NCBI GenBank assembly: GCA_013820865.1 | Contig: JACDHU010000081.1 | Coordinates: 1-7,282 of the forward strand | Source: Chloroflexota bacterium | GTDB taxonomy: Bacteria; Chloroflexota; Limnocylindria; QHBO01 | Reading direction: 5' to 3' | DNA: 7,282 bases | Shown: positions 5,973 through 7,282 of the stretch, piece by piece | How the letters are laid out: the number at the start of each line of letters is the position of its first letter | How positions within the stretch are numbered: the first letter of the stretch is position 1 | The notes under the pieces: model-generated | Seen by the model: only the letters and a program-made list of their open reading frames with translations | Databases searched by the model: none | What the model was told of the DNA's origin: nothing | Translations under genes and position numbers: made by a program

Positions 5973-7064
5973 ATGTATGACATCGTCGGCAAGCGCAACC
6001 TGTGGTTCGCCGTCAGCGCCATCCTCACCATTCCGGGGCTGCTCTTCATCCTCATCGGCGGCCTGAAGCCGTCGATCGACTTCACCGGCGGGACCGAGTG
6101 GGAGGTCCGCTATGCGCAAGAGCCGACTTCCGCCGAAATGACCGATGCGCTCTCAGACCTCGGCTATGACGACGTCGTGGTGACCAGCCTGCCCGATGAC
6201 TTCCTTCGCATTCGAACCAAGCCGATCGACCTCATCCCGGCAGAGACCGATGCGCCGGCGCCGTCCGCATCGGCGTCTGCCACCGATGGCGCCAGTGCTG
6301 AGCCCAGTGCATCGGCTGAGCCCAGTGCATCGGCTGAGCCCAGTGCATCGGCTGAGCCCAGTGCATCGGCTGAGCCCAGTGCATCGGCTGAGCCAAGCGA
6401 GAGTGTGGAGCCGACACAGGCCCCGATTGCCGAGGGCACCGAGTTCGCGGATCTCGAGGATGACCTCGCGGCACGGTTCGGCGAGGGCGAGCCTCGCCTG
6501 GTCCGGACGGTCGGCCCGATCATCGGCGCCGATCTCATCCGGAGCTCAGCTATCCTCATCATCATCGGCGAGATCTTCCTCCTTGGCTACCTGTGGATGC
6601 GCTTCGGGTTCCGCTTCGGGACGGCGGCCATCGTGGCGCTGCTCCACGACGTCATTCTCGTGGTCGGTACATTCGCGATCCTCGGCTTCTTCTTCAACGT
6701 GGAGTTCGACGCGCTCTTCGTGACTGCCCTGCTCACGATCATCGCTTTCAGCGTGCACGACACGATCGTCGTATTTGACCGCATCCGCGAGAATCGGATT
6801 CGGCATGCGGGAGAGACATTCGGAGCCATCGTCAACCACTCGATCCTTCAGACGATGAGCCGATCAATCATCACATCCGTGACCGTGGCCGTGACGCTGG
6901 GCGCGCTCGTGGTTCTCGGTCCGCCGACGATCCGCACCTTCGGCCTCGCATTGCTGCTGGGTGTGCTCAGTGGGACGTACTCGTCGATCTTCAACGCGGC
7001 CCAGATCCTCGTGGCCTGGCAGGACTGGGATGCGAAGCGTAAGGCTCGCCCCGTCCGCACATAG
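5973..7064 (+). CDS. secF: Protein translocase subunit SecF, with an expanded repeat-rich outer loop
   Basis: This is the partner of SecD in the proton- or sodium-driven export complex. TM1 spans about 9-31, followed by the family motif SIDFTGGTEWEV (34-45), an extracytoplasmic P4 domain, then helices at about 191-210, 216-240, 246-264, 298-318 and 322-345. Conserved SecF elements are VGPIIGADL (180-188), ALLHDV (222-227), SVHDTIVVFDRIREN (260-274, with His262 where Asn is common, and Asp263), and the NHSILQTMSRS segment (288-298). Length is 363 residues against roughly 290-320 for most SecF; the excess is a loop at about 86-155 inside P4, built of Ser, Ala, Pro and Glu, including AEPSAS repeats. 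The DNA behind it is a perfect 18-bp tandem array, so the frame is kept whatever the copy number. ATG 5973 is supported by GGAG at 5959-5962 (spacer 10) and by homology starting at once with MYDIVGKR. It lies four bases after secD. Confidence 0.97.
   Translation: MYDIVGKRNLWFAVSAILTIPGLLFILIGGLKPSIDFTGGTEWEVRYAQEPTSAEMTDALSDLGYDDVVVTSLPDDFLRIRTKPIDLIPAETDAPAPSASASATDGASAEPSASAEPSASAEPSASAEPSASAEPSASAEPSESVEPTQAPIAEGTEFADLEDDLAARFGEGEPRLVRTVGPIIGADLIRSSAILIIIGEIFLLGYLWMRFGFRFGTAAIVALLHDVILVVGTFAILGFFFNVEFDALFVTALLTIIAFSVHDTIVVFDRIRENRIRHAGETFGAIVNHSILQTMSRSIITSVTVAVTLGALVVLGPPTIRTFGLALLLGVLSGTYSSIFNAAQILVAWQDWDAKRKARPVRT
6297..6394 (+). repeat. 18-bp in-frame minisatellite, five perfect copies plus 8 bp
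   Basis: The unit gctgagcccagtgcatcg occurs at 6297-6314, 6315-6332, 6333-6350, 6351-6368 and 6369-6386 with no mismatches, then a partial unit (gctgagcc) to 6394 before the sequence diverges. Each unit encodes AEPSAS. Flanking sequence (ASASATDGA before, AEPSESVEP after) looks like older, decayed versions of the same composition. Identity at the DNA level, including wobble bases, indicates recent expansion by slippage or unequal crossing-over rather than selection on protein alone. Confidence 0.97.
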
Positions 7065-7092
7065 CACGACCCCTCGCTACTCTCGACTCCGC

Positions 7093-7117
7093 GTGTCGCG
7101 ACCACGCAACGCGACAT
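7093..7117 (+). terminator. Hairpin after secF, possible terminator without U-tract
   Basis: TGTCGCG (7094-7100) and CGCGACA (7110-7116) are a perfect 7-bp inverted repeat around a 9-nt loop, extendable by one G-T pair (7093/7117). It starts 28 nt after the secF stop codon. No T-run follows, so a classical intrinsic terminator is not supported. It could slow polymerase, protect the secDF mRNA 3' end, or be a protein-binding dyad ahead of recJ. Confidence 0.4.
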
Positions 7118-7136
7118 GACGAGCGCGGTAACCGAA

Positions 7137-7147
7137 TGGTAAGCGGC
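7137..7147 (+). repeat. Copy of TGGTAAGCGGC motif, upstream of recJ
   Basis: TGGTAAGCGGC here is identical to the minus-strand copy upstream of the helicase and is again oriented with its downstream gene, ending 29 nt before the GTG. A second GGTAA begins 11 bp upstream of the one within it (7127 against 7138), one helical turn away. The match is seen directly; the function is unknown. Confidence 0.45.
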
Positions 7148-7164
7148 GCGTCATCGGCCACGGC

Positions 7165-7170
7165 TACCAT
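7165..7170 (+). promoter_or_regulatory. Possible -10 element placing transcription start at the recJ GTG
   Basis: TACCAT fits the TANNNT pattern and ends six bases before the GTG at 7177, so a transcript starting at the usual distance would be leaderless. No -35 match is obvious. The only purine-rich sequence before the GTG is GAGA directly adjacent (7173-7176), too close for a normal ribosome-binding site. The arrangement resembles that at uvrC. Confidence 0.3.
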
Positions 7171-7176
7171 GCGAGA

Positions 7177-7282
7177 GTGATCGTCCCGAGCCTTGATTGG
7201 CTGCTCCCGGATCCCGTCGCGAACCCACCGGCGTTCGTCGGCTTCGGCGCCCCGGTGGCCACATTGTTGGCTCGTCGCGGCT
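7177..7282 (+). CDS. recJ: Probable single-stranded-DNA exonuclease RecJ, first 35 codons (cut by window edge)
   Basis: A GTG start opens a frame that stays open to the window edge. Its beginning, MIVPSLDWLLPDP, followed by FGAPVATLLARRG (residues 23-35), resembles the N-terminus of RecJ, which typically has an early Trp-containing segment and then a 'laqLLarRGi' helix ahead of the DHH domain. RecJ degrades single-stranded DNA 5' to 3' in recombination and in base-excision and mismatch repair. A recJ gene next to secDF is a recurrent bacterial arrangement, which adds support. The catalytic DHH motifs lie outside the window, so the call rests on a short segment plus context. The upstream ATG at 7169 is out of frame and stops after three codons. 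Confidence 0.6.
   Translation, partial: MIVPSLDWLLPDPVANPPAFVGFGAPVATLLARRG

Noticed and set aside
6297..6394. CRISPR array
   Set aside because: The 18-bp units are directly adjacent with no spacers and form a continuous coding segment of secF.

Overview
The window is ordinary chromosomal, high-GC bacterial DNA, densely coding, with third codon positions mostly G or C. The genes are housekeeping genes for DNA repair, envelope assembly and protein secretion. The combination (separate secD and secF with no yajC before them, recJ after secF, an LCP protein with a GAYLAD-type active-site segment, Ser/Ala/Pro/Glu-rich extracytoplasmic loops, possible leaderless starts) would fit a Chloroflexota lineage or another high-GC lineage such as Actinomycetota. 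This is a judgement by eye; a protein search would settle it.

Layout. Positions 1-743 (minus strand) hold the N-terminal 247 codons of a UvrD/PcrA-type SF1A helicase that runs off the left edge. A 116-bp divergent intergenic region separates it from a plus-strand run: an LCP (LytR-CpsA-Psr) envelope glycopolymer transferase (860-2035), a NUDIX hydrolase overlapping it by 11 bp (2025-2513), uvrC (2563-4500), a 133-bp leader with a good -10 hexamer and a GC hairpin, secD (4634-5968), secF four bases later (5973-7064), a 112-bp intergenic region with a hairpin, and the first 35 codons of a probable recJ (from 7177) that runs off the right edge. No gap without a gene exceeds 300 bases.

How the genes work together. 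UvrC makes both incisions of nucleotide-excision repair, and UvrD-type helicases remove the incised oligonucleotide. RecJ is a 5'-3' single-strand exonuclease. The NUDIX protein could sanitise nucleotides, but its substrate cannot be read. SecD and SecF form the membrane subcomplex that uses the ion-motive force to pull proteins out of the SecYEG channel. The LCP protein probably attaches a glycopolymer to the cell wall.

I see no undescribed multi-gene system. The points worth a second look are small: a perfect five-copy 18-bp minisatellite inside secF that lengthens an extracytoplasmic loop; a lone pair of cysteines in the outer domain of SecD; a short motif, TGGT(G)AAGCGGC, that recurs in the same orientation upstream of the helicase, secD and recJ; overlapping alternative stems in the secD leader; and apparently leaderless starts for uvrC and recJ.
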